Shown: in pieces, positions 12,438 through 20,495 of the stretch | How the letters are laid out: each line of letters opens with the position of its first letter | Position numbering within the stretch: the stretch's first letter is position 1 | IMG/VR virus record: IMGVR_UViG_3300025898_000025 | Span: 1-34,677 of that record | From: a virus | Strand: one strand, 5' to 3' | DNA length: 34,677 bases | Translations under genes and position numbers: made by a program | Notes under the pieces: model-generated | What the model was told of the DNA's origin: nothing | The model's input: the letters and a program-made list of their open reading frames with translations, nothing else | Databases searched by the model: none

Positions 12438-12840
12438 CGTCGACCTCCTCCTCGTACGGCTGGCCTGTCATGGGGTTGACGCGCCAGCAGGTTGCCACCA
12501 TGCTGTCGTCGACCTTGCCCAGGATCAGATACCTGACCCGGGGGTCGGCCATGTAGTTGATGTCGGTACGGCTGGGCAGTGGCGGACCGGACGGGTGGCT
12601 GTGGTACCAGGCCACCGGCTCCAGCCCGCGCGCGCCCAGCTCGCCGTACAGCCCGATCAGCCGCTCGGCGCCGATCTCGTAGAACGATCGGGGGTCGGCC
12701 GCCTCGTTACGGCAGCGCACCATCTCGGTGACCGTGCTCGACCCGATCGGCCCGGCCAGCGCGCCGCAGCACTCACGGGGGTACTCGTCGGCGGCATGAT
12801 CGGCCATCTGCTTGAGCATCCGGTCGGTGACGGTCATCAT
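12421..12840 (-). CDS. JAMM/MPN metalloprotease (JAB family)
   Basis: A 139-residue single-domain JAB1/MPN protein. The catalytic JAMM motif is complete: Glu23 in PRECCGALAG, His80-x-His82, seven residues, Ser90 and Asp93. JAMM enzymes are zinc isopeptidases that remove ubiquitin-like tags or cleave peptides. Phage JAB domains usually sit in tail-tip proteins next to NlpC/P60 hydrolases; here the protein stands alone among non-structural genes. Start at the first ATG of ATGATG, overlapping the upstream stop. Confidence 0.85.
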   Translation of the reverse strand: MMTVTDRMLKQMADHAADEYPRECCGALAGPIGSSTVTEMVRCRNEAADPRSFYEIGAERLIGLYGELGARGLEPVAWYHSHPSGPPLPSRTDINYMADPRVRYLILGKVDDSMVATCWRVNPMTGQPYEEEVDVVRTA

Positions 12841-13034
12841 CCCTGCCTCACCCACCGGGCCAGCTCCCGCTCCAGCATATCCTTGCGCTTGCGCGACTCG
12901 TCAGCCAGCAGACCCACCAGCTTGAACACCTCGTCCCAGTCCAGGGTCAGCTGCTCGCTCAGGTCCGAACGGAACAGCACCACCCCTCCCGGACTGCTCT
13001 CCGTCAAGATCTGTCTGTGCGCGCCGCCGCTCAT
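12837..13034 (-). CDS. Small hypothetical protein, second tandem paralogue
   Basis: A 65-residue protein. SPGGVVLFRSDLSEQLTLDWDEV aligns with NPEGLVLIGEFGG...LDWNGV of the overlapping upstream gene, indicating a duplication. The C-terminus is a charged helix (SRKRKDMLERELARWVRQ). ATG at 13034, with GGAAGG ten nt upstream. It overlaps the upstream frame by 134 nt, which is unusually long. Confidence 0.65.
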   Translation of the reverse strand: MSGGAHRQILTESSPGGVVLFRSDLSEQLTLDWDEVFKLVGLLADESRKRKDMLERELARWVRQG

Positions 13035-13236
13035 CCTGCAGCCACCTTCCCCTCTCCCACAGTGCCTGATTCAGGTCCGCTATCAACGCGTGTACGCCGT
13101 TCCAGTCCAGCCCCGCCACGGCAGTCTGACCGCCGAATTCTCCGATCAGGACCAGTCCCTCTGGATTCTTGCGCCCGATCTGCACCCGCTGGGGCCGCGC
13201 GCCGGGTGCGTAGTCTTCCGGGTTGATGAAGCTCAT
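12901..13236 (-). CDS. Small hypothetical protein, paralogue with a run-on tail
   Basis: A 111-residue frame. Residues about 15-65 are the domain shared with the next gene: a beta-hairpin (EGLVLIGEFGGQTAVAGL), then DWNGVHALIADL. After residue 67 the frame overlaps the start of the downstream paralogue and becomes Gly/Arg-rich (DGEQSGRGGAVPFG). The original stop may have been lost when the copy arose. ATG at 13236, overlapping the upstream stop (ATGA). Confidence 0.6.
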   Translation of the reverse strand: MSFINPEDYAPGARPQRVQIGRKNPEGLVLIGEFGGQTAVAGLDWNGVHALIADLNQALWERGRWLQDERRRAQTDLDGEQSGRGGAVPFGPERAADPGLGRGVQAGGSAG

Positions 13237-13976
13237 CCGAGCACCACCTGGTCCCAGGGCTGGACCGGCGGCCGGTTGGCTACCTCGGCCAGAGCCGGAC
13301 GATAGGCGCGCTCCTGGGCCAGCCTGTCCTGCAGTCTGCCGATCTCGGCGCCCAGCCGCCGCTGCTCGGCGTCCGACTCGCGCAGGCGCCGGATGGCGCG
13401 ATGGCGGTCGAACGCCCGATACAGGTCGGTACGGCCGCCCCAGCTCAGGAAGTGCCAGCGCACCAGCCGGTACACCACGTCCTCGACCAGGGCGGCCGTC
13501 TTGGGCGTGGCCGGGGCGTAGTTGGACGATCCATCCACCCGGGCGTCCCACTTGTCGACCTGCAGCCAGCCCCTGCCCGCACCGACCCGCTCCACCGGCA
13601 GCACCGCGCGGCCGATCACGATCTGGTTGTTGACCTCGGGCATATGTACGCTGGCGCGCAGTCGGTCCCGGGCCGTCCCGGTTTCCGGCGGACGCCCCAG
13701 CCAGATCTCCAGGACCTGGTCGGACAGCGGCTCGCTCCAGTCGGCCCAGCCGACCTGGACGATACCGTCGTGCATCCGGGGGATCACGTACCGGATCCTG
13801 CCCGCGTCCCAGTCAACCAGCGGATACGCCTGGTACCGGGCGTACCCGGTGCGGGTCCACGGGACCCGCACCTCGACCGGCGGCCGGGCGCTGATCCGGG
13901 TGTACCGGCCGCCGCCGACCGCTGCGTCGATCCGGTCGACCTCGGGGAACGCGTGCGGGATGAGTGCCTTGCTCAT
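13233..13976 (-). CDS. Hypothetical protein, 247 residues, C-terminal coiled coil
   Basis: ATG at 13976 with GGAGG nine nt upstream; first gene behind the promoter at 14001. Residues 1-170 are mixed, with many aromatic residues (VPWTRTGYARYQAYPLVDWDAG, WLQVDKWDARVDG). Residues about 185-230 are a charged coiled coil (IRRLRESDAEQRRLGAEIGR, LQDRLAQERAY). No domain or catalytic motif recognised; in particular, no HD signature that would mark a dATP phosphohydrolase. Confidence 0.7.
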   Translation of the reverse strand: MSKALIPHAFPEVDRIDAAVGGGRYTRISARPPVEVRVPWTRTGYARYQAYPLVDWDAGRIRYVIPRMHDGIVQVGWADWSEPLSDQVLEIWLGRPPETGTARDRLRASVHMPEVNNQIVIGRAVLPVERVGAGRGWLQVDKWDARVDGSSNYAPATPKTAALVEDVVYRLVRWHFLSWGGRTDLYRAFDRHRAIRRLRESDAEQRRLGAEIGRLQDRLAQERAYRPALAEVANRPPVQPWDQVVLG

Positions 13977-14000
13977 CGTGTCTACCTCCTCGTCCCCGGT

Positions 14001-14031
14001 ACACTACCCTACCACTTGACTTCCTGTCAAG
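14001..14031 (-). promoter_or_regulatory. Promoter with near-perfect operator
   Basis: TTGACA, 18 bp, TAGTGT on the minus strand. CTTGAC-N5-GTCAAG is a perfect palindrome in its half-sites and overlaps the stop codon of the upstream gene. Confidence 0.8.
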
Positions 14032-14272
14032 ACGGATCAACGTAGGCCACGATCTCCACGCTATCGCCGGACGCGTCGGGTCCTCTCCAGTCGATCTCCT
14101 GGACCTTCCACGCCTGTGGGCCCTTGACCAACCAGCCGTCGGCCAGAGCGTCGACCACGGCTGCGGCCAACACTCCGGGGTTGTCGGTCTGGGGCCACTC
14201 GAACCGTCCGTGGGCGGTATCGAACAGCGTCTGGCGGACCAGTTCGAACAGCTGCTGCCGGGAGCCGGTCAC
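14027..14272 (-). CDS. Small hypothetical protein
   Basis: An 81-residue protein. GTG start overlaps the polymerase stop (GTGA), so it is coupled to the DNA polymerase. Helical N-terminus (RQQLFELVRQTLFD) with an NPGVLAAAVVDALADGWLVKG segment; acidic overall. No recognised family; its position makes a replication accessory role conceivable. Confidence 0.7.
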   Translation of the reverse strand: MTGSRQQLFELVRQTLFDTAHGRFEWPQTDNPGVLAAAVVDALADGWLVKGPQAWKVQEIDWRGPDASGDSVEIVAYVDPS

Positions 14273-16518
14273 TTGGTGGCCTTCCAGCGCTCGGGGACGA
14301 TCGGGAAGGACATCTTGCGGCCACGGACCGAGTAGTCGCGCTCGTAGATCTCCGTGCCGATGGCCGCCGCCTGCTGGGCGAGAGAGTAGCCCGCGTCGGT
14401 GTCCGGCACCTCGACCACCATGCTGTCGTGGATGGCCAGCACCTGGATGCCCGGCAGCTCCCGCTCGACCTGGATCATCCAGGTCTTGCCGGTCTGGGCC
14501 AGGTCGCCCTGGATGACCGCGTTGAACGCCTTATGCGTGTGCTCGTCCGGACCGAACCAGCGGCGCCGCCCGTCGATCAGGGTGACGTAGCCGACTCCGC
14601 CCAGCCCCTTGTCGGCCTTGCACTGGATCCGGTACGGCACGGTGCGGAACTCGGGGAACTGGGCGTAGAACGCGTCGCGTGCCTCGGCCGTCTCCCTGCG
14701 GCTGTACTCCAGGCCCGTGTACTCCAGGATCTGGGCGCGCAGCGTGTCGATACCAGCGCCGTACATGGTGCCGAATGTGACCCGCTTGCCGACGCCCCGC
14801 AGGTCCTGGAAGGTGGGGTCGGTCTCCAGGATCCCCCAGATCCGCTTGGCGTTGGCGCCGTGCAGGTCCTCGCCCGAGTCGATCACGTCCCACATGGCAG
14901 AGCAGCCGGTCACCACCGTCGCGATACGGACCTCGCCCTGGGGCAGGTCCATCTCCCACAAGGCGTAGCCGGGCCGCGCGCCGATCAGGCCCCGGACCGG
15001 TCGGTCCTTGACCACGTCGGGCAGCTGATTGAAGTGGGGGATAGCCTGCAGCTGGACCCGGGAGACGGCCAGGCGGCCGGAGATCGCCCCGCCCTTGGGG
15101 GCGCCGGGCCGGTCCGACTCGATGGCGGTCTGCATGAAGTCGGTGCGCAGCCGTCCGTCCGGGCCGGTCCGCATCGCCCAGCCCCGGTACCACTTGCCCA
15201 GCGCGCTCTTGCAGTGCGACCAGTCGTCGTACTCGGCCGCGTACGGCTCGCCGTCCTGGACCAGCAGCCGGATCTGGGCCTCGTCCACGCACGGGTCCCG
15301 GCGCTTGTCGGTGACCTTGATGGGCGTCAGCCCGCGCCCGCCGTCCTCCTTGGCCCCGAAGTAGTACCGGCCGACCTCCTGGACCTTGGCCGGGTCGAAC
15401 GGCAGATCTCGGGCGATGTTGTCCATCTCGGCCTGGAGGTCGGCCGCCGCCTGCATGCTGGTCTTGGCGTCGTAGCTCATGCCCCGGCGCTGCATCCGAT
15501 ACAGCACCCGCATCAGGTCGATGTCCTTGTCGATCTGGTCCCAGGCCCCGGGCGGGGCGTCGCCCTGCTCGATCCGGGCGATCTGGCGGTACAGCAGCAT
15601 CAGGGCAAGCTCTGCGTCCCGGGCCGCGTATGGGCCGATGATCGGCCAGGGGATCAGGTCGTACCGCTTGGTCAGGCCGACGCCCAGTTTCTTGAGCGCG
15701 GCGGCCAGCTCCTCCTCCTCCCGGGTGCTGTCCTCGCCCCAGATCCGGCGGGCGGTCCGCTTCAGGGCCACCGGGTGCAGCGGATCCAGCAGCGCCTGGA
15801 TCAGCATCGTGTCGGCCAGCTTGGTATTGGGGCAGTGCTTGTCGATGTCCAGCCCGAATACGGGGCCGAGCGGGTCGTCTCCCCACAGGATCGGGTCGAT
15901 CGCCTGCTGGGCCTGCGGGCTGAACTCGGCGCGCAGCCGGGGGTTGTGCAGCCACTGGTCCCGGGCGATCTCCTCGCGCGGGCCCACCGTGGCCACGGTC
16001 AGGTCGTGCTTGGCGTTGTGCATCACGATGTAGTCGCGCGCCCGCAGCCACCGCAGCAGGTTGATCCAGTGTTCCAGCCCCAGGTTGGGGCAGGCCTCCT
16101 CGTAGGTCATCGGCCGGTCCGGCACCTCGCCGACCATGTCCTCCCCCGGCGCCGGTACCGCGTCCCCGGGGACGCGGAACTTCGACAAGATCTTGTCGAC
16201 ATCCTCCTGGGTCAGCAGCGGGTACCCCCCGCCGTCCCTCGGACGGCGGATCCGGCCCGGCTTGCCGACCATGGGGCCCTGGTCGAACGGCCAGGCGTGG
16301 CTGTGGATCTCGCCCGTGTCGGGGTCCATCCACGCCACGCTCGCCGCACTGACCCGGGCCGGTGGACTGCTCTTCTGCATGTTGGTGTCGGTACCGGGGT
16401 CGCCGTCGGGGTGCAGGCCGGAGCCCTCGGTGTCGAACAACACCGGCCACCCGGGCGGCAGGTCCGGCAGCGCCACCCCACCCACCACCATGTCCGACTG
16501 AACCGTTGTCCCGCTCAT
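14269..16518 (-). CDS. Family-A DNA polymerase with 3'-5' exonuclease (DpoZ candidate)
   Basis: A 749-residue Pol I-type polymerase without a 5' nuclease domain. The exonuclease domain (about 20-320) has all three motifs: DTE at 29-31, HNAKHD at 167-172 and YAARD at 297-301. In the polymerase domain (about 330-749), motif A is MDLPQGEVR with Asp524, motif B is R574...K578...FGTMYG to 587, and motif C is HDS at 697-699. The last position is normally Glu (HDE), and motif A differs from the usual DYSQIELR. Z-DNA phages carry a dedicated family-A enzyme (DpoZ), which this could be; the motif changes might reflect it. ATG has GAGGGG upstream and overlaps the preceding stop. Confidence 0.92.
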   Translation of the reverse strand: MSGTTVQSDMVVGGVALPDLPPGWPVLFDTEGSGLHPDGDPGTDTNMQKSSPPARVSAASVAWMDPDTGEIHSHAWPFDQGPMVGKPGRIRRPRDGGGYPLLTQEDVDKILSKFRVPGDAVPAPGEDMVGEVPDRPMTYEEACPNLGLEHWINLLRWLRARDYIVMHNAKHDLTVATVGPREEIARDQWLHNPRLRAEFSPQAQQAIDPILWGDDPLGPVFGLDIDKHCPNTKLADTMLIQALLDPLHPVALKRTARRIWGEDSTREEEELAAALKKLGVGLTKRYDLIPWPIIGPYAARDAELALMLLYRQIARIEQGDAPPGAWDQIDKDIDLMRVLYRMQRRGMSYDAKTSMQAAADLQAEMDNIARDLPFDPAKVQEVGRYYFGAKEDGGRGLTPIKVTDKRRDPCVDEAQIRLLVQDGEPYAAEYDDWSHCKSALGKWYRGWAMRTGPDGRLRTDFMQTAIESDRPGAPKGGAISGRLAVSRVQLQAIPHFNQLPDVVKDRPVRGLIGARPGYALWEMDLPQGEVRIATVVTGCSAMWDVIDSGEDLHGANAKRIWGILETDPTFQDLRGVGKRVTFGTMYGAGIDTLRAQILEYTGLEYSRRETAEARDAFYAQFPEFRTVPYRIQCKADKGLGGVGYVTLIDGRRRWFGPDEHTHKAFNAVIQGDLAQTGKTWMIQVERELPGIQVLAIHDSMVVEVPDTDAGYSLAQQAAAIGTEIYERDYSVRGRKMSFPIVPERWKATK
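16471..16503 (-). repeat. Dispersed G-rich repeat, copy F
   Basis: TTCAGTCGG, 10 nt, GGGTGGGGTGGCG (one mismatch to the exact copies), then CTGCCGGACCTG as in copy E. It encodes residues 6-20 of the DNA polymerase. Confidence 0.75.
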
Positions 16519-16889
16519 CGTCTCTGCCCCTCGATAGCCAACTGGTTGATACGCTGTCGCTTGTCCCAGCGGGCCTGGACGCTCATGCTGCCCAGACCCG
16601 TGCTGCCCCGCACGACCCGGCCCTGGCCCAGCGGCTCCAGCACGATGTAGCCCCGGCGGATGGCCTCGGCCAGGGTCCAGGCCGTGGTCGTGCCGCGTGC
16701 GTCGTGCCCCGGCCGGGTCTTCTGGGTACCCAGCCGGATGGCGGCGCGCCGCAGGTGGGTCTTGACCGTGCTGGGCATCATGTACAGCCGCAGGCCGACG
16801 GCCTCGGCGCTGTTGCCCAGTTCCGCCACGGCGTACAGGACCTGGGCCTCACGGTCGGTCAGCGGCGTACCCGGTTTGACCTCAGTCAT
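16515..16889 (-). CDS. LuxR/GerE-type helix-turn-helix protein
   Basis: A 124-residue protein. Residues about 9-75 fit the GerE/LuxR DNA-binding domain: PLTDREAQVLYAVAELG, then MMPSTVKTHLRRAAIRLGT as recognition helix and C-terminal helix. There is no receiver or ligand domain, so it is a single-domain regulator. ATG at 16889 has GAGG, overlapping the upstream stop, and the gene precedes the polymerase with an ATGA overlap. A transcription role is likely; its targets are unknown. Confidence 0.8.
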   Translation of the reverse strand: MTEVKPGTPLTDREAQVLYAVAELGNSAEAVGLRLYMMPSTVKTHLRRAAIRLGTQKTRPGHDARGTTTAWTLAEAIRRGYIVLEPLGQGRVVRGSTGLGSMSVQARWDKRQRINQLAIEGQRR

Positions 16890-17323
16890 GAGATCCTCGT
16901 GATGTCGGTGACGTCGGCGGTGGCCACGACCGCCCGGATGACGGCCGCCTTGATCTTGTCGGGTGTCACCGGATTCTCCGGCTGGTACCCGTACAGCCAG
17001 GTGTCAGGGAGCATCAAGTTTGCGTAGAGAGGGCCGATCTGCCAGCGGGAGAACTCGTAGCGCACGTTCGGATTGCGGTACGCCAGCAGCATCTCGTCCG
17101 GGGTCATCGACAGGTTCTTGAGAAAATCCAGACTGTCGACCTGCCAGGGCCATACGGCCTCGTACCGGATCCATCTGCCGGACGCGTCCATCTCGCGGAC
17201 CTGGCCGTCGAGCGGGCCGCCGACGAACAGCGCCCACAGGGCGGTCTGGGCCTGGCGGGCGTCGGCGTGCTCGGCCTGGGTCTGGGGCTTGGGGCGGGTG
17301 CCATCCGGATCGGGTGTGGTCAT
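16886..17323 (-). CDS. Hypothetical protein, 145 residues
   Basis: Start at the ATG at 17323, 6 nt after the -10 position of the operator promoter, so possibly leaderless; GGTGG also lies upstream. The Thr/Pro/Gln-rich N-terminus looks disordered. Residues about 33-100 start with LWALFVGGPLDGQVREM, a pattern seen in small actinobacterial proteins of unknown function. First gene of the LuxR-polymerase operon. Confidence 0.7.
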   Translation of the reverse strand: MTTPDPDGTRPKPQTQAEHADARQAQTALWALFVGGPLDGQVREMDASGRWIRYEAVWPWQVDSLDFLKNLSMTPDEMLLAYRNPNVRYEFSRWQIGPLYANLMLPDTWLYGYQPENPVTPDKIKAAVIRAVVATADVTDITRIS

Positions 17324-17327
17324 GGGG

Positions 17328-17570
17328 TCACCCCACCATCCGGCTTGCCCGGCGGTCAAGACGCCAGATCCATCCGCGAACCACCCGGCTGTAGTCCCTG
17401 GCGACGAACCGGTGCCCGCACGGCTCCAGGGCGGCCGTGTACAACATCTCGAAGACTACCGAGTCCGGCGCCTCCCGCGTCACCACACAGTCCAGTACGA
17501 TCCGGTCGGCCGGGGTGCCGCATGGGCACGACACTCCGGCCGACCGGATCTCGATCCTGTGGCTCACCAT
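17328..17570 (-). CDS. Small zinc-binding protein
   Basis: An 80-residue protein. CPCG at about residues 15-18 and CGH at about 51-53 suggest a zinc site. The basic C-terminus (WRLDRRASRM) overlaps the next operator. ATG at 17570 overlaps the upstream stop by one base. Function unknown. Confidence 0.65.
   Translation of the reverse strand: MVSHRIEIRSAGVSCPCGTPADRIVLDCVVTREAPDSVVFEMLYTAALEPCGHRFVARDYSRVVRGWIWRLDRRASRMVG
17330..17360 (-). promoter_or_regulatory. Operator with weak leaderless promoter
   Basis: Palindrome CTTGAC-N5-GGCAAG over TTGACC, 18 bp, TGGGGT, then 6 nt to the ATG at 17323. The -10 is poor, so it may depend on an activator or another sigma factor, or act only as an operator. 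Confidence 0.6.
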
Positions 17571-18460
17571 CAGCGGCCGGGCTGGTCGCGGTATCGGGTC
17601 AGCCGGACATGGGTGGCAGTCTGGCCCCGGTCCAGCCAGAACGTGGTGGACGGATTGGCCGCGCCCGACACCTCGTCGGCCCGCAGCAGTTTGTACCCGT
17701 CCTCGTCCCGGCTCAGGACGAACCAGCCGCCCTCGTCGCACGAGAACTGACCGAACAGTTTGACAGAAGCCACGGTGGACGGGTACCGGACTGCACGGGT
17801 CGGCAGATCGCCCATCTGAGTCAGCGCGGCCAGCCGGGCATTCTTCTCCTCGGTGCTGTGTCCGTCCCACGTGGGACGGGCGTGCCGGGCCGGGGCGACG
17901 TGCTCGAACAGGTGCCAGTCGTCCTGGTGGATGTGCCAGGACAGCTGCCCGGCGGGAGACTTCACGTAGACGACCCGATAGTCCGGGGTCTTGGGGTCCG
18001 GCGCCCACCACGAGTCCCAGACGGCCGCCAGGACGGCCACGAGACGCGCCCTCTCGGTGTAGGCCAGGTCCCGCGCTCGCGTGGCTTCGGAGACGGTCTC
18101 CCGGGTCTCGTCGCCGGTCGACCCCTGTACAGCCAGCCGGACACTCTCGTCGCGATAGGCCTGCTGGCCCTGCTGGTACGCGTGGCCGATGCGGGCCAAA
18201 CCCTCGCCGAGCTGGCGCATGGACTCGGTCAGGCGGGGCGCCGCCTCGGCGGGGGTCGGCTGGACGACCGTGTCCCCGTCGTACGTGACCAGCCACTCGC
18301 GGACGCCGTCGTTGGCGCGAACCAATCGGTCGATCCGGTCCAGGTACTGGTCGGGCACGGCCTCCTCGGTCCCGTCCGGGTCCAGGTCGCCCGCCGCGAC
18401 GCACAGGTGGCGGACGCGCTCGACCAGGTCCTGGTATTCTTTGGCTCCGATCCACGGCAT
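17570..18460 (-). CDS. Conserved actinophage-type protein, 296 residues
   Basis: The N-terminal two-thirds is helical (VERVRHLCVAAGDL, LTESMRQLGEGLARIGHAYQQ). Residues about 130-205 carry LVAVLAAVWDSWWAPD, then SWHIHQDDWHLFEHV and WDGHSTEEKNARL, a Trp/His-rich block seen in many actinophage proteins of unknown function. It has no cysteine cluster. ATG at 18460 with AAGGG upstream. Confidence 0.75.
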   Translation of the reverse strand: MPWIGAKEYQDLVERVRHLCVAAGDLDPDGTEEAVPDQYLDRIDRLVRANDGVREWLVTYDGDTVVQPTPAEAAPRLTESMRQLGEGLARIGHAYQQGQQAYRDESVRLAVQGSTGDETRETVSEATRARDLAYTERARLVAVLAAVWDSWWAPDPKTPDYRVVYVKSPAGQLSWHIHQDDWHLFEHVAPARHARPTWDGHSTEEKNARLAALTQMGDLPTRAVRYPSTVASVKLFGQFSCDEGGWFVLSRDEDGYKLLRADEVSGAANPSTTFWLDRGQTATHVRLTRYRDQPGR

Positions 18461-18475
18461 GTCGGGTCAGCCCTT

Positions 18476-19690
18476 CTAGTTGTCGGGGTGCGGCAGGTGG
18501 ATGTACCGGCCGCCGCCCTCTCGGATGGTGAAGCCGTTTTGATCGTGTCCGACCAGCTTGGCCTCGTCGTCCCGCATCAGCTGCTGGGTGACGTAGCACA
18601 GGGCGTCGGCCAGCTCCTCTTGCAGGTCCTTCATCGGGTCCCGGCCGTTGTACGTGCGCAGCTCGGACCCGTACTTGAAGGTACCGTGCTCGCGCCGGGT
18701 GTCCAGCAGCCGGATCACCGTGTCGGTGACGCTGTCGCCCGTATTGACCGGGGCGGGCTCGGTGTGGTACTCGGTCACGTAGTCGGCCGCCCTGTTGACC
18801 AGGTCGGCACTGCCGCCGTAGTGGCCCACGAACTGTCTGGCGTCCTCGACCGGATGCTGCGGGGGCAGCGGCGCGGGAGTGAGCATCTGGTCCAGCGTGC
18901 TGCCGGGCGGGACCGCCAGCCTGCGGATGGACTCCCGCGTACGGTTGCTGGTCACCACCCGGACCCGCACGTGGCCGTCCCCCTCGACGATGAATCGGGA
19001 GCCCCGGGGCAGATCGCCGTAGGAGACGCTGTGCACCGTCAGCAGGTCGGCCGTCGTCGTACGGCGCGGGTCGAGGGGGGCCATCTTGTCGGCCCAGTCG
19101 ATGCGGTTCAGGAAGGACATGCGCTCGTGGTACCGGTCGAACACGTTGTCCGCCTCGGTGTGGACCGCCGTCCACAGCTCGGCCCGGCGCTCCTCGCCGG
19201 ACTCGGCCCAGTCGTCGCGCATCCGGTTGCACGCGGACAACAGCAGCCGCAGGGACAGCAGGTCGACGCGCTGGCGGTCGTCCAGGTTGGGGGAGGTGTG
19301 GCCTCGGTTGAGTTCGGCCGCAGCGTCGTCGGCCTCGCGCCGAGCCTTGGCGGCCACTCGCTCGGTTCTGATCCTGGCCGCCTGCTGGCGGGGACAGACC
19401 TCGCCGTCGGCGCACTCGGTGCACAGCTGCTGGTCCCGGTAGTTCTTGTACGTGCCGACGCAGCATCTGCACGCCTCGCACCGGAATGCGTTCCCGGCGA
19501 CCACACCGTCCATGTCGGCCTCAGCCATGGCGCGCAGGGCGTAGGCGGCGGCCAGGTTGGCGTAGGTGTCGGCCGTGGCCAGGGCCACCAGTCTGTCGCG
19601 GCTGGCGGCCGGGACCCCGGCCCGCTGAACGGCCTGCTCGGCCTGGTCGGTGGCGGCGGCGGCACTGGCCAGCAGCTCGTGCTCAGCCAT
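18476..19690 (-). CDS. Zinc-finger protein with C-terminal MazG-like domain
   Basis: A 404-residue protein. Helical N-terminus, then a cysteine cluster (C71, C74, C76, C77, C90, C93, C99) forming one or two zinc sites. A long charged helical middle follows. Near residues 325-365, KYGSELRTYNGRD and KDLQEELADALCYV match the MazG-like domain of phage nucleotide pyrophosphohydrolases (EExxD metal site). It is the second MazG-like protein in the window, so it is an alternative candidate for the dGTP- or dATP-hydrolysing step. ATG at 19690 has AAGGAG and overlaps the upstream gene. Confidence 0.75.
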   Translation of the reverse strand: MAEHELLASAAAATDQAEQAVQRAGVPAASRDRLVALATADTYANLAAAYALRAMAEADMDGVVAGNAFRCEACRCCVGTYKNYRDQQLCTECADGEVCPRQQAARIRTERVAAKARREADDAAAELNRGHTSPNLDDRQRVDLLSLRLLLSACNRMRDDWAESGEERRAELWTAVHTEADNVFDRYHERMSFLNRIDWADKMAPLDPRRTTTADLLTVHSVSYGDLPRGSRFIVEGDGHVRVRVVTSNRTRESIRRLAVPPGSTLDQMLTPAPLPPQHPVEDARQFVGHYGGSADLVNRAADYVTEYHTEPAPVNTGDSVTDTVIRLLDTRREHGTFKYGSELRTYNGRDPMKDLQEELADALCYVTQQLMRDDEAKLVGHDQNGFTIREGGGRYIHLPHPDN

Positions 19691-20000
19691 CGGCGGACTC
19701 CTTCTGCCGCTTGCGGGCGGACCTGATGATCGCCCGGTCGATGAAGAACTGGGTCAGCTCGGGCAGGTTCTCGGGATCGCGCATGTAGTTGGACGCTGTG
19801 AACTGGATGACGGCGAACATGAACGAGAACACCGCGCCGGTCACCCACTCGGCGAAATACCGGCCGCCCCCGGCCGCGAATAGGCAGCACGCGACCGTGT
19901 TGATCAGCAGAACGTTGCCGACGCGGCTGTGCCTGCGGGCCCTCTTGCGGATCTCCTGCCGGATGTAGGCGGCGGTCACCTGCTCGTCAGTTGCCGCCAT
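19683..20000 (-). CDS. Small two-helix membrane protein
   Basis: A 105-residue protein with two hydrophobic segments (about 28-45, VLLINTVACCLFAAGG; about 50-70, WVTGAVFSFMFAVIQF) flanked by basic ends. Both termini are probably cytoplasmic. ATG at 20000 with GGAGGG; 14-nt overlap with the upstream gene. Function unknown. Confidence 0.7.
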   Translation of the reverse strand: MAATDEQVTAAYIRQEIRKRARRHSRVGNVLLINTVACCLFAAGGGRYFAEWVTGAVFSFMFAVIQFTASNYMRDPENLPELTQFFIDRAIIRSARKRQKESADG

Positions 20001-20460
20001 CGCTGCCCTCCTTCACAACCTTAACGATGCGGACGATGTTGGGGTACTCGGACATCCAGGGGATGCGCCACCCCTGGGCCTCGACCTCGTACTGCCCGCC
20101 GCGCCGCAGCTGGCCGTACAGGTCGGAGCTGGCGAACTTGCCGTTGAGCAGGCTATCCGTGTCCTTGAACGTGCCCGAGGTGGTGTAGATCAGGTAGTAG
20201 CAGCTGACGCTCTTGCCGGTGCTGTCGCACACCCGGTTCTTGTCGGTCACCGTGATGGTCACATCGCGCTTGGTACCGTTCCACACGTTGAACCCGATCA
20301 CAACCGCTGCGGCGACAATCGCCGCCAGCGTGGCCGTCCCGATCCAGAAGATCCGGCGGGAGCGGCTCTCGGCGGCGGCGCGTCGCCGCCTGAGCTGGGC
20401 CTGACGGTCGGCCGCTGAGAATGTGGTCACAGTGTCGCCGTTCTCGTCCTGGTACTGCAT
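19987..20460 (-). CDS. DUF1523-like membrane-anchored protein
   Basis: A 157-residue protein: basic cytoplasmic N-terminus, one membrane helix at about 38-60 (IFWIGTATLAAIVAAAVVIG), then an exported or lumenal domain with KRDVTITVTDKNRVC, SADLYGQLRRGG-like (SSDLYGQLRRGG) and GWRIPWMSEYPNIV. This matches my memory of the DUF1523 family of phage proteins, whose function is unknown. Perfect GGAGGGG before the ATG. Confidence 0.8.
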   Translation of the reverse strand: MQYQDENGDTVTTFSAADRQAQLRRRRAAAESRSRRIFWIGTATLAAIVAAAVVIGFNVWNGTKRDVTITVTDKNRVCDSTGKSVSCYYLIYTTSGTFKDTDSLLNGKFASSDLYGQLRRGGQYEVEAQGWRIPWMSEYPNIVRIVKVVKEGSDGGN

Positions 20461-20495
20461 GGTTCCCCTCCTGCTGATTGATTTGACGGTACGGG

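Noticed and set aside
14428-16650. 740-codon plus-strand open frame opposite the DNA polymerase
   Set aside because: It mirrors a gene with all polymerase and exonuclease motifs. Its product is low-complexity Arg/Pro/Leu/Gln sequence, as expected from the antisense frame of a high-GC gene.
17267-19726. 819-codon plus-strand open frame
   Set aside because: It is antisense to several well-spaced minus-strand genes with ribosome sites; no domain is visible in it.
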